NCBI GenBank assembly: GCA_037954235.1
Contig: JBBMOA010000020.1
Location: 13,527,677-13,591,676, forward strand
Length of the DNA: 64,000 nt
Source of the DNA: Aulostomus chinensis
Lineage: Eukaryota; Chordata; Actinopteri; Syngnathiformes; Aulostomidae
Direction of reading: 5' to 3'
Numbering within the stretch: the stretch's first letter is position 1; each line of letters starts with the position of its first letter. The position numbers were made by a program, and so were the translations under genes. Below, one piece after another: positions 61,601-64,000 of the stretch. The notes under the pieces were generated by a model, which ran no database searches, was not told the DNA's origin, and was given only the letters and a program-made list of their open reading frames with translations.

Positions 61601-64000
61601 CGCTGGTGACATCACAAGTTCTTTGTTGTGGTGGTGATATATGATCCAGATAATATCAATGTGGAGACACTGGATACTCTTGTTTTGTGATTGAGGGTCT
61701 GGAGAATTAGTGATGGGTGGGAATCTATCGACTGGAATTAAATGTCTCGAGATGTTTACTCGATGGTGTTGGGTTGCGTTGTGATTCTCTCACAAGTGGC
61801 AAGCGGGGATCTCTTAATGTTAATCAGCCTCTGAAGTTCTACCGATGGAAATTGAACTTAAATGAGACAAGTTCATGATATCAGTTCCCTCTGTTCTCTC
61901 CTCCACCTGCTGCTGTCTCCTCCACCAGAGCGGGGAGAGGCGTTTTCTCAGCCATGAAGCTCGGCAAGATCAAGAGCTCCAAAGATGATCACAAGAAAGG
62001 AGGTAAAGTAACACACCAAAGGAGGCCAATTGAACTTATAAACTCCAGAGTTTCGTGGACATTGTGAAAAATTTCTGATAATTCAGTACCTGTGTGGAAG
62101 TAACAATACAATTAAGTGCTGCAGCCAAAAAATTCGAAGAACTGAGAGCATTTGTAATCTCTCCTCCAGACAATTTGGATGAGATAGCAATGGATCAAAT
62201 TTGTAAAACCTTTTAATTTAACTGCTCAAACCTATTTCCATTTCCTGTCTCTGGCTTTATGTGATGTTTCAAGCCTTTGTCTCAGCACTAGGAAGAAAAT
62301 TATGTTTATTTTACTCTATTTGGTTTACAGGGACAATACACTTTAATCAACATTTCTGTAAACGTGCCAGTTTTAGCTAAGCAGCTAATTTGCAGTTGTA
62401 GTCCCTCAGCAAGGTGAAACCAGCCCGATAAAACACAACAGTTGAAACAATACAAATAGACAGTTACAGCAACAGTATTAGTACAACACAAGCTAACCTT
62501 AATCTTAAACAACACAGTAAAAAGCGCTGCAAGTGCAGCAAAGAACAAAAAAGCATAAGCAGAAACATGCATGAAATTACATCGAAAATTACTGGAATCA
62601 CTCAATAAAAATCAGCCCCAACTGTAGTTGCGACATATGAAACTAATTCTTAAGACAATGGTGTCTTTACACTCAGGACTCAGTCGACAATGTATCCAAA
62701 ATCATTTTCATTCAGATGAGCCAGCAGTCCTGGACATGGAGGACCTGGACAGGAAGGCCATACGTCTTGCTGGAATGCTGGAACCAGACACCATTTCTCT
62801 GGCATCTGTCACTGCTGTCACCACCAACGTCTCTAATAAAAGGTCTCCTGTTTGATCGGACACGAATGTCCACACACACCCACGCACGCACGCACAAACA
62901 CAGCACACACACCCACGCACGCGCGCACAAACACACACACACACACTATACACTATACACTAAATAATTCAAATGCATGTCCAGCAGCTTATTCTTTAGC
63001 AATACAACTCAAACTGCTGATGCATGGAATGAGCCGAAGCTTATTGCACAGTTTGCACATTTGAAGAAAAATTCCTATAAATACACTTATTCCACCTGCA
63101 AAGATGGAAAGATGGTAAAATTCACACATTTTTAAAGTAATGTTGGCAAATACTCATTGGAGTACATAAAAACCTACTTAAGCTAAAGCTTTACTTTTGA
63201 AAATGATTGTTGTGTTTGTTTGTTTTTTTTTACAGGTCAAAACCAGATATCAAGATGGAACCGAGTTCCGGGCGACCAGTAGATTATCAGGTTTGTGTGT
63301 TTGGATCAAATTGTCCTCTAAACTCTCCTATTACTATGTATGAGTGGTGGGGGAGTATATAAATGATTTTAAAAGGGAAGCACTGCTAAAAGACAGCTTG
63401 ACATTTTAGAAATATGCTTAAATTTGAGTAATAAACTTATATTGTTCCTACTGGCATATGCAAGTTAGGAGGGAGTGCCAGGAAGCAATTAGGTTAGTTT
63501 AACTAAGCTTAGCATGAGGAAGCAGTGGGGAACTACTAACCAGGTACATAAATATACATTTACATATATATTAGCCTTAAAATGTGCAAAGCCTCTGCAA
63601 CAGCAGTGACAATATAAAACAATGAATGTAGACATACCATCTGTCCTTTACTAAACTAAGCTGGATGTTGCAACCTTTAGCCCCTTTAGCACCAATCGTT
63701 TGTCTATCAAATGCTACAACTTAGGGGAAGTAGGAGTAAAGTCATTGTCTTAAAAATCTGAGAAAAGCTTTCAGTTTCCTGTGAGAATTTGGTTTGAACC
63801 GTTTCACTCAAATTTTCCTCATGATAATCATTGCGTATTTGCCTGATGAGTCTTAATATCTCCCACCAGATTAGCATCACAGTCGTTGAGGCACGGCAAC
63901 TAATTGGCCTCAACATGGACCCTGTGGTGTGTGTGGAGATCGGAGATGATAAAAAGTACACGTCTATGAAGGAGTCCACCAACTGTCCGTACTACAATGA
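13705..64000 (+). CDS. otof: otoferlin (otof), 5' part of gene, nine coding exons, incomplete at window end
   Basis: Otoferlin is a tail-anchored multi-C2 ferlin of inner-ear hair cells that couples calcium to synaptic vesicle fusion and refilling. Nine exons join in frame (13705-13783, 21257-21315, 34001-34089, 41983-42082, 44812-45008, 61929-62002, 62716-62842, 63236-63290, 63870-64000) for 303 codons plus two bases. Residues 1 to about 100 are C2A, about 100-255 the linker, and from about 256 C2B begins (ISITVVEARQLIGLNMDPVV). Hallmarks recalled from vertebrate otoferlin include HLKTV, GKGDRIAKVTFRG, LIDDNN, FSAMKLGK, ASVTAVTTNVSNKRSKPDIK and KKYTSMKESTNCPYYNE. All splice sites are GT-AG and phases agree at every junction. 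Teleosts carry otofa and otofb copies; I cannot tell which this is. About 85 percent of the protein lies to the right. Confidence 0.95.
14203..14235 (+). repeat. (TG)n-G10 compound repeat
   Basis: About 11 TG units run directly into ten G (14226-14235). Confidence 0.9.
14801..14842 (+). repeat. (GT)n-G16 compound repeat
   Basis: Thirteen GT units run directly into about 16 consecutive G. Confidence 0.95.
14968..15025 (+). repeat. (GT)n microsatellite
   Basis: About 29 uninterrupted TG units, one of the longest pure dinucleotide tracts in the window. A shorter GT tract follows at 15112-15132. Confidence 0.95.
16783..17290. repeat. decayed DNA-transposon-like repeat
   Basis: It begins with the phrase taaggccctattttatg and includes gtgctatttaaaaggcgc, both reminiscent of non-autonomous DNA elements common in fish. 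Local GC and CpG are higher than in the neighbours. Open frames here (16939-17169, 16962-17285) show no recognised domain. Terminal inverted repeats could not be demonstrated. Confidence 0.28.
17778..17817. repeat. overlapping hairpin repeat (GATCAATAAT/ATTATTGATC)
   Basis: GATCAATAAT (17778-17787) and ATTATTGATC (17790-17799) are perfect inverted arms around a two-base loop. An 18-base shifted second copy, GATCAATGAT (17796-17805) with ATTATTGATC (17808-17817), shares GATC with the first. Confidence 0.85.
20294..20341 (+). repeat. (GCGT)n/(GC)n/(GT)n compound microsatellite
   Basis: Four GCGT-type units, then GCGCGC, then about ten GT units. Purines and pyrimidines alternate over nearly 50 bases. 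Confidence 0.9.
21257..21315 (+). CDS. otof: otof coding exon 2
   Basis: Acceptor tttcag at 21256 and donor GAG|GTCAGT at 21315/21316. It encodes residues 27-46 (the split Gly, then LSFYSRVAVNSEEVAHFNE) and leaves phase 0. The SFYSR segment is typical of otoferlin C2A. The following VAVNSEEVAHFNE differs noticeably from the mammalian segment as I remember it. Confidence 0.92.
21926..22034. repeat. (TA)n microsatellite
   Basis: About 100 bases of nearly pure TA with a few TGTA interruptions at both ends. It generates false Tyr/Ile frames on both strands. Confidence 0.95.
23491..23672 (+). repeat. minisatellite, about 33-bp unit
   Basis: Units of the form ggtctgaccctgccttgg followed by ttttggtcttggct recur with small changes (two near-identical copies about 33 bases apart and more decayed copies on each side). 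It is rich in ggtct and ttgg on the + strand. Confidence 0.8.
27204..27237 (+). repeat. (GT)n-G13 compound repeat
   Basis: About 10 GT units run directly into 13 G (27225-27237), followed by a short CTAT run. Confidence 0.92.
28321..28343 (+). repeat. poly-T run (T23)
   Basis: Twenty-three T followed by acag. It looks like a strong splice acceptor, but no coding frame follows, so it is treated as a homopolymer only. Confidence 0.9.
30652..30680 (+). repeat. (GT)n microsatellite
   Basis: About 14 TG units followed by a T/C-rich stretch. Confidence 0.9.
30868..31119 (+). mobile_element. tRNA-headed SINE with TGGA tail
   Basis: The head ggggcggcatggctcagagg has a polymerase III A-box-like tggctcagaggtagag, and gctggtttgatcc matches a B box. 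The body includes gtatccttgagcaagat, a phrase of common fish SINE-like repeats, and the 3' end is a (TGGA)n tail. The element is bracketed by the 7-base direct repeat GCATCTC (30861-30867 and 31120-31126), consistent with target-site duplication. Confidence 0.75.
31168..31230 (+). repeat. (GT)n microsatellite
   Basis: About 31 uninterrupted TG units, 50 bases downstream of the SINE tail. Confidence 0.95.
31509..31569 (+). repeat. (CA)n(CGCA)n(CA)n microsatellite
   Basis: About 10 CA units, six CGCA units, then CA again. Confidence 0.95.
34001..34089 (+). CDS. otof: otof coding exon 3
   Basis: Acceptor cctttttcag at 34000 and donor AACAG|GTACAG at 34089/34090. It encodes TFRWPIASRLDGNEMLEI then QVYNYSKVFSN (residues 47-75) and leaves phase 2. 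FRWP and YNYSKVFSN are strongly conserved otoferlin C2A segments. Confidence 0.95.
36433..36467 (+). repeat. (GT)n-G9 compound repeat
   Basis: About 13 GT units run directly into nine G (36459-36467). Confidence 0.9.
39200..39521 (+). mobile_element. V-SINE (Mermaid/DANA-like), full length
   Basis: The tRNA-related head carries gtggtgcagtggttagcagt. Next come the central domain typical of vertebrate V-SINEs (ttctgtgtggagtctgcatg, then cccacagcccaaagacatgc) and a 3' part ending in aaaatggatggatgg. It is bracketed by a perfect 14-base direct repeat, ACATTTTAATTCAG, at 39186-39199 and 39522-39535. Such a long, unmutated duplication marks both element ends and suggests a fairly recent insertion into intron 3. 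Confidence 0.88.
39694..39768 (+). repeat. (GT)n microsatellite with GCGT
   Basis: About 28 GT units, then GCGTGCGT, then GT again. Confidence 0.95.
41983..42082 (+). CDS. otof: otof coding exon 4
   Basis: Acceptor ttttcctgcag at 41982 and donor AAAG|GTGAGG at 42082/42083. One base completes Arg76; the exon then encodes LVGTFCMVLQKVAEEGHLEL and TDTLIDDNNTSIK to residue 109 and leaves phase 0. GTF-MVLQKV and TLIDDNN are conserved otoferlin motifs closing C2A. Confidence 0.95.
42083..44811 (+). other. otof: otof intron 4
   Basis: A 2.7 kb phase 0 intron. It holds short GT/CA tracts at 43220-43275 and 43340-43365, a GA-rich stretch at about 43598-43620 and a T run near 44540. No exon or clear transposable element was seen. 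Confidence 0.85.
44812..45008 (+). CDS. otof: otof coding exon 5 (C2A-C2B linker)
   Basis: Acceptor cggttttcag at 44811 and donor AGAAA|GTGAGT at 45008/45009. It encodes residues 110-174 plus two bases (phase 2). It starts TSVTIEIRYQPMDGTVGVW, still C2A-like, then passes into an acidic/serine-rich linker (DVPEDRDGIFAFETDSLLSG, then SHGSTSPGRSLQGS). The acidic segment differs from the mammalian linker as I recall it and looks fish-type. Confidence 0.95.
45881..46514 (+). mobile_element. Tc1/mariner element remnant
   Basis: The left end starts cattgcctagccaaaaaa followed by gtcaccacctgg, a terminal repeat I recognise from fish Tc1-like elements, and it is preceded by TA, the family's target. 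Transposase fragments follow. The middle of the transposase is deleted and the right terminal repeat is absent: the sequence runs into a CA/TA/GT microsatellite at about 46515. Confidence 0.8.
46186..46464 (+). pseudogene. Tc1-like transposase, C-terminal fragment
   Basis: This is a DDE transposase remnant that once cut and joined the element ends. The 92-codon open frame holds the second catalytic block as FIDDDARIHLAQIV and the third as WPPDLNPTENLWNVLRR (the Glu of the DDE triad in TENLW). The N-terminal DNA-binding domains and first catalytic block are missing or broken, so no activity is expected. Confidence 0.85.
46515..46629. repeat. (CA)n(TA)n(TG)n palindromic microsatellite
   Basis: About 10 CA units, then about 30 TA units, then about 10 TG units. 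Because CA pairs with TG and TA with itself, the whole tract is nearly a perfect palindrome of some 110 bases. Confidence 0.95.
47562..47757 (-). terminator. candidate poly(A) signals of the nested gene
   Basis: Minus-strand ATTAAA (plus TTTAAT at 47752-47757) and AATAAA (plus TTTATT at 47562-47567) lie about 600 and 800 bases beyond the stop codon at 48362. Either would give a plausible 3' UTR; nothing in the sequence decides between them. Confidence 0.25.
48362..49873 (-). CDS. nested gene, coding exon 2 (terminal)
   Basis: Acceptor tttttttcag on the minus strand ends at 49874; coding starts ATT GAC GAA and continues 503 codons to TAA at 48364-48362. The frame is uninterrupted over 1.5 kb, by far the longest in the window. 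It carries the second half of the SAM-like segment, the middle domain and the HECT-like region. In-frame ATG at 49849 would give a shorter product, but it would cut the SAM-like segment in half, so the spliced start is preferred. Confidence 0.85.
   Translation of the reverse strand: MDETVIPLMTDSDLAKFIPKIGDRVSTVAFCRQAAILQQAHTRRASILSRLQERLTEAEGLPSNKKSSSKLAGNTNAKRKMRRIEVGWMDFDEREQRYRQVKSVNGGGTNHISIGKVATVADIQVMAEKMFFPNGYSKKNKSLSQYSTHMESSQTHVDLFNTVEELYERSKVKILRLYLCTKKRTGQPPSVGGQDYLAGLQPALIDLTNNEQNSAFPHLLGEESQNQHGINDGASTSEDLDDTSPLDEGSDAAIKMESDSLEITVDESLCAESSSCPLIVRRAHCLWDLISAFRNPDIIEKELNVKMCSPDGVLEEGEGIAVLHECLTEFWMDFYESCTLGAEGKVPFIRHDFQHEEWQAVARMFVVGWNQAGYFPVKLAIPFLEEALYGSTTSSFKDSLLLYVSQKERDVLLKALEDFDSVDTDELLDVLGSYGCKQVPTKDTLHSILAQIGHKVIIQAPMYVIKCWHPILASLARLLPPNGLHHFIEQKKKQMQPQHSSFP
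48362..50986 (-). CDS. SAM plus HECT-like protein, nested in otof intron 5 (529 aa)
   Basis: Two minus-strand coding exons join in phase 0 (50973-50896 and 49873-48362) to give 529 residues. Residues 1-60 form a SAM-like helical segment (MGSWLREFLVERNIDEDV, then IPLMTDSDLAKFIPKIGDRV). Residues 107-170 are a basic/glycine-rich domain (IEVGWMDFDEREQRYRQVK, then NGGGTNHISIGKV, FFPNGYSKK). Residues 235-295 are acidic and serine-rich. Residues 330-505 resemble a HECT N-lobe (MCSPDGVLEEGEGI, KVPFIRHDFQHEEW, YFPVKLAIPFLEEAL, CKQVPTKDTLHSILAQIGHK). The chain ends soon after, without a HECT C-lobe or catalytic Cys motif, so ubiquitin-ligase activity is unlikely. I know similar uncharacterised or 'G2/M-phase E3 ligase-like' proteins as an expanded family in fish; function unknown. 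Confidence 0.8.
49874..50895 (-). other. intron of the nested gene, containing a MITE
   Basis: A 1.0 kb GT-AG intron (minus strand donor AAAT|GTAAGC at 50896/50895). More than half of it is the inverted-repeat element at about 49963-50572. A short AT tract lies at 49890-49906, next to the acceptor. Confidence 0.75.
49963..50572. mobile_element. non-autonomous DNA element (MITE) with terminal inverted repeats
   Basis: The left end (about 49963-50034) and the reverse complement of the right end (about 50505-50572) match over roughly 60-70 bases with few differences. Shared blocks include ttttgggg, cactg, atcctc, gccagac, agaagata and cccttctctcct (left tccttctctcct). The 0.6 kb element has no coding capacity. 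Target duplications and the superfamily could not be fixed. Confidence 0.7.
50896..50986 (-). CDS. nested gene, coding exon 1 with start codon
   Basis: On the minus strand an acceptor (ttgtggtttag) ends at 50987, followed by 13 bases of 5' UTR and ATG at 50973-50971 in a good context (G at -3 and +4). Twenty-six codons (MGSWLREFLVERNIDEDVIQ, then KLEEEN) end at donor AAT|GTAAGC (50896/50895), phase 0. This completes the SAM-like segment begun in exon 2, which is the best evidence that the two exons belong together. The acceptor implies at least one upstream non-coding exon. Confidence 0.75.
50987..51639 (-). other. upstream intron of the nested gene (5' UTR intron)
   Basis: AT-rich, no coding potential. 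It lies between the acceptor of the first coding exon and the CpG-rich block. The donor of the non-coding first exon could not be placed with confidence. Confidence 0.4.
51640..52050 (-). promoter_or_regulatory. CpG-rich promoter/first-exon block of the nested gene
   Basis: A sharp local island of CpG and GC (densest at about 51690-51910, with gcggcggact, ctccgcggtg, cccggccgacgg and aggcggcgtcgg) sits in AT-rich surroundings, 0.7-1 kb upstream of the minus-strand start codon. On the minus strand it is preceded by a CCAAT box (plus ATTGG at 52040-52044, in gattggctg), and an ETS/GABP-like GCGGAAGTCG lies at 51959-51968. No TATA box. This is the usual make-up of a housekeeping-type promoter with a non-coding first exon. 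Confidence 0.6.
52227..52400. promoter_or_regulatory. array of five AP-1 consensus sites in a degenerate tandem repeat
   Basis: TGAGTCA/TGACTCA occurs at 52227-52233, 52261-52267, 52333-52339, 52364-52370 and 52394-52400. Each lies in a repeat unit of about 30-36 bases with a shared right flank (gtatctaattag or decayed forms). The array begins about 185 bases upstream of the nested gene's CCAAT box, a normal enhancer or proximal promoter distance. Motif matches are exact; function is inferred. Confidence 0.6.
52660..53044 (-). mobile_element. V-SINE (Mermaid/DANA-like), minus strand, full length
   Basis: Read on the minus strand: head gggcggcacggtggtgcagt, central domain ttctgtgtggagtctccatg, then cccacagtccaaagacatc, and 3' end with an aaaatggatggatggatgg tail. 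It is flanked by the 8-base direct repeat GATAAAGT (52652-52659 and 53045-53052). It is the same family as the copy at 39200-39521, in opposite orientation, and lies upstream of the nested gene's AP-1 array. Confidence 0.85.
53053..57671. other. otof intron 5, middle part, no gene seen
   Basis: AT-rich. It contains a TA tract at 53887-53916. The stretch 54170-54560 is less repetitive and more GC-balanced than its surroundings, without an open frame; it could be conserved non-coding DNA but nothing proves it. Confidence 0.5.
53887..53916. repeat. (TA)n microsatellite
   Basis: About 14 TA units. Confidence 0.9.
57673..57960 (-). CDS. possible small gene or retroposed fragment (95 codons)
   Basis: A minus-strand open frame starts with two adjacent ATGs and ends in TAA that lies inside an AATAAA hexamer (plus TTTATT 57672-57677). 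Composition is protein-like rather than repeat-derived (SVKLLPGSLSSADVFSFLL, then SETDRPHDVADLKTLHVVKL, LDHKEALCYVICNSTDDIAY). No intron, signal peptide or transmembrane segment is evident, and I do not recognise a family. A chance frame or a piece of an unrecognised transposable element is equally possible. Conservation is the missing evidence. Confidence 0.2.
   Translation of the reverse strand: MMFSVKLLPGSLSSADVFSFLLHSCTPKRLVRVKELLSETDRPHDVADLKTLHVVKLVNILDHKEALCYVICNSTDDIAYCTILKAFCAFGYEGE
57961..61928. other. otof intron 5, right part, no gene seen
   Basis: AT-rich, with a degenerate repeat at 58890-59110 and a GT tract at about 60665-60690. Short open frames on both strands show no splice context or recognised domain. 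Confidence 0.5.
58890..59110 (+). repeat. degenerate interspersed repeat (teleost type)
   Basis: Phrases such as catggcaatccattcagtgc and tttttgagatatttacag resemble a widespread fish repeat in which a 'gcaatccatcc ... gagatatttcag' segment is common. Boundaries are unclear. Confidence 0.3.
61929..62002 (+). CDS. otof: otof coding exon 6
   Basis: The acceptor is a tandem ccaccag|ag. The first AG (61927-61928) is required, because only a start at 61929 completes the split Lys codon and keeps the frame. It encodes AGRGVFSAMKLGKIKSSKDD then HKKG (residues 175-199, phase 1), with donor GGAG|GTAAAG at 62002/62003. FSAMKLGK is an otoferlin linker hallmark; the stretch is strongly basic. Confidence 0.93.
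62003..62715 (+). other. otof: otof intron 6
   Basis: A 713-base phase 1 intron, AT-rich, with no repeat or exon of note. Confidence 0.85.
62716..62842 (+). CDS. otof: otof coding exon 7
   Basis: Acceptor cattcag at 62715. The exon encodes DEPAVLDMEDLDRKAIRLAG, then MLEPDTISLASVTAV and TTNVSNK (residues 200-241) plus two bases (phase 2). The donor AAAAG|GTCTCC at 62842/62843 is weaker than its neighbours but is fixed by frame and homology. The segment is acidic and highly conserved in otoferlin. Confidence 0.95.
62843..63235 (+). other. otof: otof intron 7
   Basis: A 393-base phase 2 intron. It holds a CA/CGCA microsatellite at 62869-62964 starting only 26 bases after the donor. Confidence 0.85.
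62869..62964 (+). repeat. (CA)n/(CGCA)n compound microsatellite
   Basis: CA and CGCA units repeated in two similar blocks (ccacgcacgc and acaaacacagcacacacacc patterns), then a CA tract and an actata run. Confidence 0.9.
63236..63290 (+). CDS. otof: otof coding exon 8
   Basis: Acceptor tttttttttacag at 63235 and donor CAG|GTTTGT at 63290/63291. It completes Arg242 and encodes SKPDIKMEPSSGRPVDYQ to residue 260, phase 0. This is the nearly invariant otoferlin segment just before C2B. Confidence 0.95.
63291..63869 (+). other. otof: otof intron 8
   Basis: A 579-base phase 0 intron. No repeat or exon was seen. Confidence 0.85.
63870..64000 (+). CDS. otof: otof coding exon 9 (cut by window end)
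   Basis: Acceptor atctcccaccag at 63869. It encodes ISITVVEARQLIGLNMDPVV, then CVEIGDDKKYTSMKEST and NCPYYNE (residues 261-303): the first strands of C2B including the EARQL and STNCPYYNE motifs. The exon is still open at 64000. Confidence 0.95.
   Translation, partial: MSITVVEARQLIGLNMDPVVCVEIGDDKKYTSMKESTNCPYYN

Larger units (their letters stand above)
45009..61928 (+). other. otof: otof intron 5 (host of a nested antisense gene)
   Basis: A 16.9 kb phase 2 intron. On the minus strand it contains the whole SAM/HECT-like gene (coding 50973-48362) with its promoter-like block (to about 52050) and AP-1 site array (52227-52400). It also holds a Tc1/mariner remnant (45881-46514), a MITE (49963-50572), a V-SINE (52660-53044), a minus-strand 95-codon open frame (57960-57673) and several microsatellites. 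From 53100 to 61928 no other gene is supported. Confidence 0.85.

Noticed and set aside
5841..62964. CRISPR-like arrays among the many tandem repeats
   Set aside because: The repeats are eukaryotic microsatellites and minisatellites without unique spacers.

Overview
This window is vertebrate nuclear DNA, almost certainly from a ray-finned (teleost) fish. Short exons with GT-AG introns sit in AT-rich, CpG-poor sequence. There are many long CA/GT and AT microsatellites, tRNA-headed SINEs of the Mermaid/DANA-like V-SINE kind, a LINE reverse transcriptase, a Tc1/mariner remnant, and a SAM plus HECT-like gene of a kind I know mainly from fish genomes.

The main gene is otoferlin (otof), the C2-domain ferlin needed for hair-cell synaptic vesicle release. 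Its first nine coding exons lie on the + strand between 13705 and the window end. They read in one continuous frame for about 303 codons: C2A, the linker, and the first half of C2B. Introns 1-5 are large (7.5, 12.7, 7.9, 2.7 and 16.9 kb); introns 6-8 are small (0.4-0.7 kb). The rest of the roughly 2,000-residue protein lies beyond 64000.

Inside otof intron 5, on the opposite strand, is a second complete gene (coding exons 50973-50896 and 49873-48362). It encodes a predicted 529-residue protein with an N-terminal SAM-like segment, a middle basic/glycine-rich domain and a C-terminal HECT-like region that lacks an evident catalytic cysteine lobe. A CpG-rich block with CCAAT and ETS-like motifs (about 51640-52050) looks like its promoter, and five AP-1 consensus sites lie just upstream.

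Left of otof, 9819-9747 on the minus strand encodes a signal-peptide exon of an unidentified secreted or membrane protein, arranged head to head with otof. A possible next exon lies at the left window edge (88-1).

The remaining DNA is intron or intergenic. It holds a 5'-truncated LINE with one frameshift (1794-3840), three SINEs with target-site duplications (30868-31119, 39200-39521, 52660-53044), a Tc1/mariner remnant (45881-46514), a probable terminal-inverted-repeat MITE (about 49963-50572), several degraded repeats, a minisatellite, hairpin repeats and many microsatellites. There are no tRNA or rRNA genes, CRISPR arrays or prokaryotic features.
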